From Psychrobacter urativorans (GTDB taxonomy: Bacteria; Pseudomonadota; Gammaproteobacteria; Pseudomonadales; Moraxellaceae), in assembly GCF_904846695.1 (NCBI RefSeq), contig NZ_CAJHBR010000009.1, forward strand, positions 1-64,000: 64,000 nt of DNA, read 5' to 3'. Within the stretch, counting starts at the first letter, position 1, and the number at the start of each line of letters is the position of its first letter. The notes below the pieces were generated by a model. It saw nothing but the letters and a program-made list of their open reading frames with translations. It was not told the origin of the DNA and ran no database searches. Below, in pieces: positions 51,077 through 60,232 of this stretch. A program made the position numbers and the translations under genes.

Positions 51077-52084
51077 ATGATGCTAAATGCAACTGAGTTT
51101 CTAACACCAAATGCCATTAACGTGGATACGGTTAATGAATCGATTGCGAAAGTCACGCTCGAACCGTTAGAACGCGGCTTTGGGCATACCTTAGGGAATG
51201 CCTTACGTCGCATCTTGTTATCTTCATTACCTGGTGCTGCAGTTATCGAAGCTGAGATTGATGGTGTTGACCATGAATACTCTACGCTCGAAGGATTGCA
51301 AGAAGATGTGCTTGATTTGCTTTTGAATTTAAAGGGCTTAGCAATTACTCTTCATGACCAAAATGAAGTATTTTTGACCTTAGACAAACAAGGTCCAGGC
51401 ATTATCACTGCCGCAGACATCGCTTTGCCGCATAATGTCGACATTATCAATCCAGAATTGGTATTGGGAACATTAAGCGCTCGCGGTCATCTAAAGATGC
51501 GTTTGCGTGTGGTTATGGGTCGTGGATATGAGCCAGCAAATCAGCGCCGTGAAGATGGTGACACTAAAGCAATTGGCCGCTTGAAGCTTGATGCAAGCTT
51601 TAGCCCAGTGTTACGTGTTGCTTATCAGGTTGAGAACGCACGTGTAGAACAGCGTACCGATCTTGATCGTCTTATCGTCGAACTTGAAACTAACGGCACT
51701 ATCGATCCAGAAGAAGCAATTCGTAAAGCTGCTACTATTTTACAACAACAGATTTCTATCTTTGTTGACCTAGAAGCTGAAGAAGCGCCTGAGCCTGTGA
51801 AAGAAAAAGAAGAGGTTGACCCAGTGCTATTACGCCCTGTGGATGACCTTGAACTAACGGTTCGCTCAGCCAACTGCTTAAAAGCTGAAAACATTTACTA
51901 TATCGGTGATTTGGTACAGCGTTCAGAGACTGAACTACTAAAAACCCCAAATCTTGGTAAGAAATCATTAACCGAAATCAAGGACGTACTAGCGTCTAAA
52001 GATTTAGAGCTCGGTATGCGCCTAGATAACTGGCCACCCGCTGACTTACGTGTTGATGATCGCTTCTCTTATCGTAGCCGTTAA
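51077..52084 (+). CDS. rpoA: DNA-directed RNA polymerase subunit alpha
   Basis: A 335-residue alpha subunit. The N-terminal domain (to about 235) dimerises and nucleates polymerase assembly: [21 protein letters not shown] Glu-rich linker ([15 protein letters not shown]) leads to the C-terminal domain, which binds UP elements and activators: [36 protein letters not shown] 51077 or 51080 can serve as start; GAGGTGACATC precedes both. Confidence 0.98.
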   Translation: MMLNATEFLTPNAINVDTVNESIAKVTLEPLERGFGHTLGNALRRILLSSLPGAAVIEAEIDGVDHEYSTLEGLQEDVLDLLLNLKGLAITLHDQNEVFLTLDKQGPGIITAADIALPHNVDIINPELVLGTLSARGHLKMRLRVVMGRGYEPANQRREDGDTKAIGRLKLDASFSPVLRVAYQVENARVEQRTDLDRLIVELETNGTIDPEEAIRKAATILQQQISIFVDLEAEEAPEPVKEKEEVDPVLLRPVDDLELTVRSANCLKAENIYYIGDLVQRSETELLKTPNLGKKSLTEIKDVLASKDLELGMRLDNWPPADLRVDDRFSYRSR

Positions 52085-52103
52085 ACTTTAAGGATTTTTG
52101 ACT

Positions 52104-52463
52104 ATGCGCCATCGTAAGAGTGGAGTCAAGCTGGGTCGTACCGGCAGTCATCGTAAAGCAATGTTCCAGAACATGACAAACTCATTATTTGAGCATGAAC
52201 TGATCAAAACTACATTGCCAAAAGCTAAAGAATTACGCCGTGTTGCTGAGCCATTGATCACTATGGCTAAAGAAGATAGCGTTGCTAACCGTCGTTTGGC
52301 TTTTAGCCGTATGCGTAGCAAAGCTATGGTTGGCAAACTATTTGGCACCTTGGGTCCTCGTTACCAAACGCGTCCAGGCGGATATTTACGTATTGTAAAA
52401 TGCGGTTTCCGTGATGGTGACAATGCACCTATGGCTTATGTAGAGCTAGTTGATCGTGACTAA
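52104..52463 (+). CDS. rplQ: 50S ribosomal protein L17
   Basis: A 119-residue L17 next to L22 at the tunnel exit. ATG 52104 gives [20 protein letters not shown] with AAGGATTTTTGACT upstream; the TTG two codons earlier is unlikely. It ends the ribosomal cluster, followed by a terminator. Confidence 0.97.
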   Translation: MRHRKSGVKLGRTGSHRKAMFQNMTNSLFEHELIKTTLPKAKELRRVAEPLITMAKEDSVANRRLAFSRMRSKAMVGKLFGTLGPRYQTRPGGYLRIVKCGFRDGDNAPMAYVELVDRD

Positions 52464-52503
52464 TTCTATATGCTAAATGCAATATTAATAGTATCTTTGT
52501 TAT

Positions 52504-52539
52504 AAAAAAAGCCCCAATTTATTGGAGCTTTTTTTTTGG
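52504..52539 (+). terminator. Intrinsic terminator of the alpha operon
   Basis: AAAAAAGCCCCAAT / ATTGGAGCTTTTTTTT forms a stem (one mismatch) followed by a long T-run, 40 bases after rplQ. The A-rich left flank may also serve the convergent yciO. Confidence 0.9.
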
Positions 52540-52606
52540 CTAAAATTTATAGTTTTTATTAGCAATTTTCTCTAAGGCTAACCACAATGCCTTAATTGGC
52601 AAACAG

Positions 52607-53227
52607 TTAGAGCATTAATGCGCTGACGTCAGCGGCACCTTGCCTAATGATTGCCACTTCACCACTAGTCATATCTACAATAGTAGTCAATTTAGTGGTT
52701 TTTATACCCACATTGATTAGCCCGTCTATCTGATTGCCTAGCAACTCTTCGATGTCATAGGGATCATCGAGTACACCATCGTGAGTAGGTAATATTAGTG
52801 AGCTAGTTAAGATAGGCTCATCCATTGCCGCTAATATTGCCTGAGCAATAGCATTACTTGGTACCCGAATACCAATGGTTTTTTTCTTAGTATGGGCCAG
52901 TTTTTTGGGAACATCTTTAGTGGCATTTAAAATAAAAGTAATGGGAGCTGGTGTATGTGCTTTTAGCTGCTTGAATTGGGTGTTATCTACTGCTGCATAG
53001 TTAGCAATTTCACTTAAATCACGACACAACAAAGTGAATTGATGCTTATCATCTAATTCACGAATTTGCTTAAGCTTCTCTAGCGCATCTTTTGCGCCTA
53101 AACGACAACCAAAAGCATAGCTAGTATCAGTAGGGTAAATGATCAACTTATCATTGCGCAGCATCTCGGCTACTTGTTCAATGAGGCGTTGCTGTGGGTC
53201 TTCTGGGTGAATATAGAATGTTTGCAT
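52607..53227 (-). CDS. yciO: YciO family protein (Sua5/YrdC-like)
   Basis: A 206-residue YrdC-fold protein, the same length as E. coli YciO and with the same landmarks: FYIHPEDPQQRLIEQ, IIYPTDTSYAFGCRLG, IRELDDKHQFTLLCRDLSE, KKKTIGIRVPSNAIAQAIL and a C-terminal VAIIRQGAADVS. Relatives TsaC/Sua5 make threonylcarbamoyl-AMP for tRNA t6A, but the YciO branch is distinct and its role is less certain. It converges on the ribosomal cluster. A 1.2 kb gene-free region lies upstream. Confidence 0.93.
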   Translation of the reverse strand: MQTFYIHPEDPQQRLIEQVAEMLRNDKLIIYPTDTSYAFGCRLGAKDALEKLKQIRELDDKHQFTLLCRDLSEIANYAAVDNTQFKQLKAHTPAPITFILNATKDVPKKLAHTKKKTIGIRVPSNAIAQAILAAMDEPILTSSLILPTHDGVLDDPYDIEELLGNQIDGLINVGIKTTKLTTIVDMTSGEVAIIRQGAADVSALML

Positions 53228-54468
53228 AATGAAACCTTATTTTATGGTTATCAATAATTTCAATGATATTTTATTCTTGGTAAATATAAAGTGCTTGATT
53301 CTAAGTTAAGTATAGCTATAAACGCTTATATCATATACAGATATTCGATTAATGATACTAGCAAAGCGTTAAGTAAGTTATATCAAATAGATTTTATCTT
53401 CAGGTATTAATTGGTTTGCATTGAATAACTAATTTTAATTAGCAAAGCTTTACAGTCCTCATAGTTTTGATAGTAATAGTTCAGTATTAAGTAGCAAATT
53501 CCACGGTTTATCAAGGTGATAAATTAGTCATTAATAACTAAAGTAGCTATCACTCTTATATTGGGCTGCTCTTGCTATTTGTAGACTATTCTTATAGTTC
53601 TACGGCTAGAATTATTGCAGTAGAACTTAGAGACCAGCTTTTCCTAGGCTAATCTCAATGCCTATATCCTAAATAACCATTACAAGATAATAACGTAAAT
53701 TCTCAATTATTATCTAAAATAAGAATACAAAGTAAAGCCTTGTTAGCATTGATAAGATTTTATTTAATACTACTTTAATATTTATTTAAAAAATAATTGA
53801 ATTATATAAATGAATCATTAATTGATGGTAGCCCATAAATAATTTAGATTTCAAAGAAATAATAAATAAATTATTAACCTTACATTATTAATTTTTAAAG
53901 AACAAAAGTCGTCTAATTATAATTGCTTCAAACAAGCCAAAATACCAATTGGCCGAAATTATGACCTGATACCTAGTTATTAATTCATATTAATAATAAA
54001 AATTTATTTTTCCTTTCTGAAAATAATATACGCAAATATTATTTATCTTATTATTATAAGCCTATGTTTATTATTGAATTTATTTTAACTTAACAGTGAT
54101 ATTTTATCTATAAAATATAGGAAATAATGTAATTAAATTTATTGATCAAGGTTTTACCGTTATGCATAGGAAAAAAGGAGGTAAAAATCACTTTATCGCC
54201 ATCTTATAGACTTCTGTCTGTTAATAGTTGACCGTTTAGGGTGCTCACCATAAAATCTGAAACGTTTATGGTGTTAATGACATAGCAAACAATCTAGTTA
54301 TGTTGCATTTGAATTGGTACAAGCAGACTCATAGTCAAAATCATGGATTAAGAAGCTGAGTTTATTGATGTTCATAAAAGTATAGTCATGAAAATGGCTT
54401 CTTTTATTTACGGTGCTTGGGGAAACTCAGTCAACACTGTTTTTAAATCCTTGCTTATAGGAAAAAGT
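53228..54468. other. 1.2 kb AT-rich region upstream of the adhesin gene
   Basis: No supported gene. It is markedly more AT-rich than the surroundings. It contains an AAGGAGGT at 54175-54182 with no start codon at a suitable distance, an inverted repeat TATTTTA/TAAAATA near 54101-54118, and a perfect 9-bp inverted repeat at 54246-54273. It is the likely regulatory region of the adhesin. Confidence 0.6.
54246..54273 (+). promoter_or_regulatory. Perfect inverted repeat upstream of the adhesin
   Basis: CACCATAAA at 54246-54254 and TTTATGGTG at 54265-54273 form a perfect 9-bp inverted repeat with a 10-base spacer, about 200 bases before the adhesin ATG. It may be an operator (arm centres about 19 bp apart) or an mRNA leader hairpin. 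Confidence 0.45.
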
Positions 54469-57400
54469 ATGAACCATATTTATAAAGTGATCTTTTGCAA
54501 AGCTACCGGCACATTCGTCGCAGTAGCTGAGTTTGCTCGTGCAAATGGTAAGAAAGGCAGTGGTACAGTAGGGGCGGTAAGCGCTACTTCAGAGGCGGGT
54601 TCAGTAAGCCGATATGCGATGGGGTTAAGTGGACTGACAAAACTCTCAGCCGCCATACTCTTATCATTAGGATTGAATTCTACAGTTTTTGCTGTCGATG
54701 CTACTTGTACTGGTCCGGCGACTCAAAATACCGGTGGTAATGATAGCGAAGTAGCGTGTGGCGAGGGAGCAACTGCTACAGGGACTAATGCTATAGCTAT
54801 TGGTAAGGGTTCTCAGGCAGTAGGTAACGAAGGTAATATTTCTATAGGTGCAGGATCAACTGCAAATAATAGTAATGGCACTGCTATAGGATTTGGCGCG
54901 CAAGTAACAGGAATCAATTCAACGGCAGTAGGTCAAGGCGCCACCGCATCGAATGAACAGACCACTGCTTTTGGTAATGGTGCAAGGGCGACTGGTAATC
55001 AAGCCACGGCCATAGGCTCGGCTTCACAAGCTACAGGTGATCAAACCGTCGCGGTAGGGCGTGGTAACGTAGCTGACGCTAATAGAGCGGTGGCGTTAGG
55101 CTTTTTTGTCAAAGCCAATGGCGCATTCTCCACGGTAGTAGGTAACTCAGCAACAGCATCATCAACTGCAACTCAAGCTGTAGTAATTGGTAGTGGTACT
55201 AAAGCCAGTTTGGCCAATACTACTGTAATAGGATCTTCTGCTAGTGCTGAAGGTCAAGCGGGTGATGTTGCCTTGGGTCAGAGCTCTTCAACCGCTGCCG
55301 TTAATAATTCTGGCACTTACCGAGTTAACTCTACTATAGGGGCAAATACAGCAGCTGCTATTACTCCAAAGTCCGTGGTGTCAGTAGGATCGGCTGGCAA
55401 TGAGCGCAGAATTACCAATGTAGCGGCTGCTAATATCAATGCAACTAGTACTGATGCGGTAAATGGCAGTCAGCTGTTTATCACTAGTACTGCTTTAAAC
55501 GAAGCGGCAAAAGCTACTCAAGATGCTTTAGGCGGCGGTGCAGTGACTAATCCTGCTACTGGTGTTTACACAGCACCTTCTTATACATTAACCAATAATC
55601 CAAATGGTGGGGCTGGGAGCACTACGACTAGTAATAATGTCGGTAGCGCTTTAAGTACTTTAGATACGGCAGTGAATCGTAGCATTACTGTGGCAGGCAA
55701 TTCAGGCACAAGTGCGCAGAAGCTTGGCAGTACGCTTAACATTAGCGGCGGTGCTACAGCAGCCTCAAGTAATAGCAACGTGAAGACGGTCGTCACTGAC
55801 GGCAAAGTTGATGTCCAATTGTTAGATGCCCCAACGTTCGCCGGCCAAGTTAAGGCCAATGGCTTTGATGCTAGTGGTGCTAAGATTATTAATGTTTTAG
55901 CCGGTACGAATAATACTGATGCGGCAAACTTTGGCCAAGTCAAAGCAGCGAAGACTAAAGTAGCAGCAGGTACTAATGTCACTAGCGTAGCAGAAACTAC
56001 GGGTGGTAATGGCGAAAGCATCTACACGGTGAATGCTGACAAATCGACAGTTTCAGCAGGATCGACCGCAGTTACGGTTGCACCTGGTACTAAAAATGCC
56101 AGCAACGTGACGGATTATGCGGTGGACTTAAGCGCTGCCACTAAGACCAGTTTAGGTAAAGCAGATACAGCGATACAGACAGTCAGCTCTAATGACGCTA
56201 ACTTAACTGCAGTCAAGACTGGCAATAATGTCGCGTTTGACTTTGCTGACGCCCCAACGTTCGCCGGCCAAGTTAAAGCCAATGGCTTTGATGCTAACAA
56301 CAACAAGATTGTTAATGTCCAAGATGGCACAGCGGCGAAAGATGCGGTGAACAGAGGTCAATTAGATGCTTTAGCAACGGCAGGCAAAGCCAACACCGAT
56401 GCCTTAGGCAACAGCACAGCCACTAACCTTGGCGGCGGTGCTACTTATGATGCAACAACGGGTACTGTTAGTGCCCCGACTTACAGTGTCAATTGTACTG
56501 ACAGCAACAATGTTGGCGCCGCTATCAGTGCCTTAGATCAAGGCTTCACGCTACAGACCAATGGTGCTAATGGCGCCGCTATCAAAGCGGGCGATACCGT
56601 AGATATCGGTACAGCGGATGCTGAGAACAACTTAGAAGTGGTTAAAACCAACAACACCATCAAGTACAGCCTGAAGAAGAACTTAGATTTAGGCGAGACG
56701 GGCAGCGTCACCACGGGCAACACCGTCACTAACAATGCGGGTGTGACTATTGATGACAAAGCGGGCAACGTGACTCAAATGACGGCTGCCGGCACTAACG
56801 TCACTGATGGCACCAACACCAGTAACTATGGCGCAGCAGGCAGCACCGTTACCGATGGTACGAACACCTCTACCACTGCGGCGAATGGCATCACGGTCAG
56901 TGATCAGACAGGGGCAGGCACTCGCTATGGCTCTGAAGGCTTTAACTTCGTTGATACTAATGGCGATATTATTACCAATGCTCCAAGCATCACCAGAGCA
57001 GGTATCAACGCTGGCAACACGGTCATTAAAAATGTCGCAGCAGGCACTGTCGCAAAAGACAGCACAGATGCTATTAACGGTAATCAGTTGTTTGAGACTA
57101 ATCAAGCTATCGCCAATGCTCAAGGTCAAGCGAATAAAGGCTTTAATATTAGTGCAGATAATGGTACTACAGATAATGTGCAGCTAGGTGACACTGTTAA
57201 ATACAGTAATACTGACAAAAACTTAGTAGCGACAGTCTCTGACAATGGTATCAATTACGATTTAGCTGACGATATCAGTGTTAAGACAGTCACCGCAAAT
57301 GATCGTAATGGTAACGTAACGGCTCTAACAGCGACAGGGACAACGGTCACTGACGGCATTAACACTAGTAGTTATGGCGCAGCAGGTTCTAGTGTTACGG

Positions 57401-58929
57401 ATGGTACTAATACTACTAATGTTGCAGCTGATAATATAACTGTTGGTGGCGCCAATCCAGTCGTTATAAGTGGTAAAAATGGTAATATCACTGGTCTAAC
57501 CAACACCAGCTATGATGAAGCTCAAGTAGTACGTAACCGTGCGGCAACAGAAGGTCAAGTATCAGATGTGGCAAATAGCTTAGGGAATCTGGCTGATACG
57601 CCACTGACCTTTACGGGTAATAGTGGCACGACAGCACAGAAGCTTGGCAGCACGCTTAACATCAGCGGCGGTGCTACTGCTGCTGCAAGCAATAGCAATA
57701 TCAAGACCGTAGTGTCTAATGGCAATATCGATATCCAATTTGTAGACGCTCCGACCTTTACTGGTCAAGTGAAAGCTAACGGCTTCGACGCTGGTGGCGC
57801 TAAGATTATTAATATTGCTAATGGAACTGCTGCCAATGATGCAGTCAATAAAGGCCAGTTGGATGCTATTGCAAATAGCAATAATGCTAAAAACGATGCT
57901 TTGGGCAATAGTACCGCTAATAATTTAGGTGGCGGTTCGAAGTATGACCCAGTCACAGGTCAAGTAACTGCCCCTAATTACAAGGTTCAAGGCGGCGCGC
58001 AGAACAATGTGGGCGATGCACTAGATACGCTTGATGGGGCTATTAATAACATCAAAGCTGCTAATGAGTCACTAACTAATTCGGCAGTACAGTATGATAA
58101 AAACGCTGATGGTTCCATTAATAAAGATAGGGTTACTTTAGGTGGCGGTGCTGACGGCACAACTTTAACCAATGTGAAAAATGGTAAAGTTGCTAAAGGT
58201 AGTAAAGATGCCATAACTGGTGATCAGCTATTTCAAACTGAGCAGCGAGTTGAAAGCAATACTACTGATATTAATAACTTAAAAAATGATATTAATAATG
58301 GTGGAGTTGGTCTTGTGAAGCAAGATGCGATAACTCAGGAGATTAAAGTTGCCGCAGACAAAGGCGGTAATTCAGTCAACATGTCAGGGACAGCTGGTGA
58401 TCGTACAGTGAGCGGTGTCAAAGCCGGAGCAGTGACCGCTAAGAGTAATGAGGCAGTCAATGGCTCACAATTACATGCAGCCAATACCAATATATCTAAT
58501 GCTCTAGGTGGTGGTTCTAAAGTAGATGCTAGTGGTAATATTACGGCCCCTAGTTATAGTGTAGCAGGTGAGGCATATACTGATGTTGGTTCTGCTTTAG
58601 CGGCAGTCGATAGCGCCTCTCTCAAACGCTTTGACTCTCTAAATAGTAGGATTGATGATGCGTTCTATTACACTAATGACCGTATCGATGAAGTTGAAAA
58701 ACAAGGCAATGCTGGTATTGCTGCAGCCTTGTCACTTGAGTCTGCGCCATATATTCCAGGTAAGTTCACTTACTCTATAGGAGCAGGTTATCATCGCGGT
58801 GAAAATGCCATTGGTGGTTCATTGCGTCGTACAGCTGATAGTGGTCGCTGGAGTCTAACCGGTGGTGTAGCAACAGACTCTGAAGGCGGAGCAAGTGCAC
58901 GTATCGGTATTAGTGGTGTTATTAACTAG
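54469..58929 (+). CDS. Trimeric autotransporter adhesin (YadA/Ata type)
   Basis: A 1486-residue type Vc autotransporter. ATG 54469, preceded by TAGGAAAAAGT, begins an extended signal peptide (MNHIYKVIFCKATGTFVAVA), then the hydrophobic core LSAAILLSLGLNSTVFA. Residues about 85-260 form a YadA-like head of 14-residue left-handed repeats (AIAIGKGSQAVGN, TAIGFGAQVTG). A long stalk with repeated necks (STDAVNGSQLF, KDAVNRGQLDAL) and VTDGTNTS modules follows. The coiled coil RFDSLNSRIDDAFYYTNDRI leads to the membrane anchor from about 1415 (AAALSLESAPYIPGKFTYSI). It would mediate attachment or autoagglutination. The protein ends GISGVIN, without the usual terminal aromatic residue. Upstream in-frame ATGs from 54388 are not needed. 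Confidence 0.93.
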   Translation: MNHIYKVIFCKATGTFVAVAEFARANGKKGSGTVGAVSATSEAGSVSRYAMGLSGLTKLSAAILLSLGLNSTVFAVDATCTGPATQNTGGNDSEVACGEGATATGTNAIAIGKGSQAVGNEGNISIGAGSTANNSNGTAIGFGAQVTGINSTAVGQGATASNEQTTAFGNGARATGNQATAIGSASQATGDQTVAVGRGNVADANRAVALGFFVKANGAFSTVVGNSATASSTATQAVVIGSGTKASLANTTVIGSSASAEGQAGDVALGQSSSTAAVNNSGTYRVNSTIGANTAAAITPKSVVSVGSAGNERRITNVAAANINATSTDAVNGSQLFITSTALNEAAKATQDALGGGAVTNPATGVYTAPSYTLTNNPNGGAGSTTTSNNVGSALSTLDTAVNRSITVAGNSGTSAQKLGSTLNISGGATAASSNSNVKTVVTDGKVDVQLLDAPTFAGQVKANGFDASGAKIINVLAGTNNTDAANFGQVKAAKTKVAAGTNVTSVAETTGGNGESIYTVNADKSTVSAGSTAVTVAPGTKNASNVTDYAVDLSAATKTSLGKADTAIQTVSSNDANLTAVKTGNNVAFDFADAPTFAGQVKANGFDANNNKIVNVQDGTAAKDAVNRGQLDALATAGKANTDALGNSTATNLGGGATYDATTGTVSAPTYSVNCTDSNNVGAAISALDQGFTLQTNGANGAAIKAGDTVDIGTADAENNLEVVKTNNTIKYSLKKNLDLGETGSVTTGNTVTNNAGVTIDDKAGNVTQMTAAGTNVTDGTNTSNYGAAGSTVTDGTNTSTTAANGITVSDQTGAGTRYGSEGFNFVDTNGDIITNAPSITRAGINAGNTVIKNVAAGTVAKDSTDAINGNQLFETNQAIANAQGQANKGFNISADNGTTDNVQLGDTVKYSNTDKNLVATVSDNGINYDLADDISVKTVTANDRNGNVTALTATGTTVTDGINTSSYGAAGSSVTDGTNTTNVAADNITVGGANPVVISGKNGNITGLTNTSYDEAQVVRNRAATEGQVSDVANSLGNLADTPLTFTGNSGTTAQKLGSTLNISGGATAAASNSNIKTVVSNGNIDIQFVDAPTFTGQVKANGFDAGGAKIINIANGTAANDAVNKGQLDAIANSNNAKNDALGNSTANNLGGGSKYDPVTGQVTAPNYKVQGGAQNNVGDALDTLDGAINNIKAANESLTNSAVQYDKNADGSINKDRVTLGGGADGTTLTNVKNGKVAKGSKDAITGDQLFQTEQRVESNTTDINNLKNDINNGGVGLVKQDAITQEIKVAADKGGNSVNMSGTAGDRTVSGVKAGAVTAKSNEAVNGSQLHAANTNISNALGGGSKVDASGNITAPSYSVAGEAYTDVGSALAAVDSASLKRFDSLNSRIDDAFYYTNDRIDEVEKQGNAGIAAALSLESAPYIPGKFTYSIGAGYHRGENAIGGSLRRTADSGRWSLTGGVATDSEGGASARIGISGVIN

Positions 58930-58996
58930 AACTAGAGATATTTTGCAGGTGGTCTAATTATTAGGTCACCTCACCTAATCTATTTGAGATAAAGTT

Positions 58997-59389
58997 ATGA
59001 AAGTAATTTTGAAAGCTGTAATGCTATCAGCTGTACTAGCGTTAACTGCTTGTACCAACGTGTTTATGAATAATTCACAAAAAACACCAGCGTTTTCAGA
59101 GGTAGAATATAGTCATCTAAAGGGTTTACCAAATTACGATGTCAGTCAAGTACGTCTGCTCGAAGTTGCACAGCATAAAGACCAAGTCAGACAAATATTG
59201 GGTAACCCTCATTTTAATGAAGGTATTTTTAGCCCAAAAGTTTGGAATTATGCCCTTGGGTTGAAACTCTCAGCAAATAACGACTACCAAAACTGTCGTT
59301 TGAGAATTGATTTTGATAGAAATAACCGTGTTGAGAAGTTAACTTGGAAAGATCAAGTCTGTGCTGACTTTGTCAATGGTAATATTTAG
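58997..59389 (+). CDS. BamE-like (SmpA/OmlA) lipoprotein, adhesin-associated
   Basis: A 130-residue lipoprotein with signal peptide and lipobox LTAC (Cys19). The mature part resembles a BamE/SmpA-OmlA domain: VAQHKDQVRQILGNPHFNEG, WNYALGL, CRLRIDFDRNNRVEKLTW. Two further Cys (NCRLRI and QVCADF) may form a disulfide. It lies 67 bases downstream of the adhesin and ahead of a terminator, so the two are likely cotranscribed. In Acinetobacter AtaA/Ata loci the adjacent TpgA lipoprotein aids adhesin display; here there is no OmpA-like peptidoglycan-binding domain. Housekeeping BamE is an alternative but the context argues for an adhesin accessory. Confidence 0.75.
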   Translation: MKVILKAVMLSAVLALTACTNVFMNNSQKTPAFSEVEYSHLKGLPNYDVSQVRLLEVAQHKDQVRQILGNPHFNEGIFSPKVWNYALGLKLSANNDYQNCRLRIDFDRNNRVEKLTWKDQVCADFVNGNI

Positions 59390-59428
59390 AAAAGTTATTT
59401 ATCAGGTTTGATCGAAATCGTTTTAAAA

Positions 59429-59465
59429 TAAAAGAGCTCTCAGTATTCTGAGAGCTCTTTTATTT
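59429..59465 (+). terminator. Terminator after the adhesin-lipoprotein unit
   Basis: AAAAGAGCTCTCAG / CTGAGAGCTCTTTT is a perfect stem with loop TATT, followed by ATTTT. It lies 40 bases after the lipoprotein stop and also faces the convergent epmC. Confidence 0.92.
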
Positions 59466-59506
59466 TGACTAATTTTCATTCTAAGGACTAACAGTATCTT
59501 ATAAAT

Positions 59507-60232
59507 CTAGCTCTCTAGCTGAAACATTAATAATGCTGCTAATAAAGTCTGCGCATCCCTAGGTAGCGTTTGCGGGTTAGCAATGTAATGTTCAGCCTGT
59601 GTATAGACATCATTAGCAAAAGTGCTAGCGCTAGTATCAAAGCTGGCAAATAGATTATCTTGTGATACTTTAAAAGGTCGCTGACAGGCAGTAGTGAATA
59701 GACATTCTAACGCTTGAGGTTTGATCTCTACGGACTCAAAAGCTTGTTGCTGAGACTGACTACGGCCATCGGCAGCATACCAATAGCCAAAGTCACTAAG
59801 TAGGCGGCGCTTATGACCTGCCACACACCAATGACTTATTTCATGTAGCGCACTGGCAAAAAACCCGTGAGCGAACTCGATACGTGCAGGACTGCTGGCA
59901 GTAGCAGGGAAGTACTCAGGCTCATCATCGCCGCGTACCAACTGGACATTTTGCTCAACAAACAAAGCATTAAATAATTCGATTAGCCACTCAGTAGCCA
60001 GTGGTTCGTTGTCCAAACTTGATAACGCTGTGTAATTTAGCGATGAGTTGTGAGTTGCTAAAAGCTTTAGATCAATCGCTGGACAAAGGCATAAATCATC
60101 AGTGAGTGTAGAGGTTTGGTGTAGACCATGCCTGCTAGTATCTGCTAGCCTATGAAGTTGTTTTAATAATAAAATAGTATTATCGCTAGTTAATAAAGCG
60201 GCAAAATCAGGAGTGGTAGTTTTTAATAACAT
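59507..60232 (-). CDS. epmC: Elongation factor P hydroxylase
   Basis: A 241-residue EpmC/YfcM-family enzyme that hydroxylates the beta-lysyl-lysine on EF-P. The metal site His130-x3-His134 lies in AHGFFASALHEISHWCVAGH; other conserved parts are LVRGDDEPEYFPA, SDFGYWYAADGRSQSQQQAF and VEIKPQALECLF. It is about 60 residues longer than E. coli EpmC (182), through an N-terminal extension (about 1-70) with several Leu/Thr-rich stretches. It stands alone; EF-P and EpmA/B are not in the window. Confidence 0.92.
   Translation of the reverse strand: MLLKTTTPDFAALLTSDNTILLLKQLHRLADTSRHGLHQTSTLTDDLCLCPAIDLKLLATHNSSLNYTALSSLDNEPLATEWLIELFNALFVEQNVQLVRGDDEPEYFPATASSPARIEFAHGFFASALHEISHWCVAGHKRRLLSDFGYWYAADGRSQSQQQAFESVEIKPQALECLFTTACQRPFKVSQDNLFASFDTSASTFANDVYTQAEHYIANPQTLPRDAQTLLAALLMFQLES

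Noticed and set aside
55581..57129. Antisense frames opposite the adhesin stalk
   Set aside because: Repeated stalk codons keep the opposite strand open; sequences are hydrophobic repeats without family features.
58997..59389. Toxin or immunity protein downstream of the adhesin
   Set aside because: The lipobox and BamE-like pattern identify it better as an outer-membrane lipoprotein.
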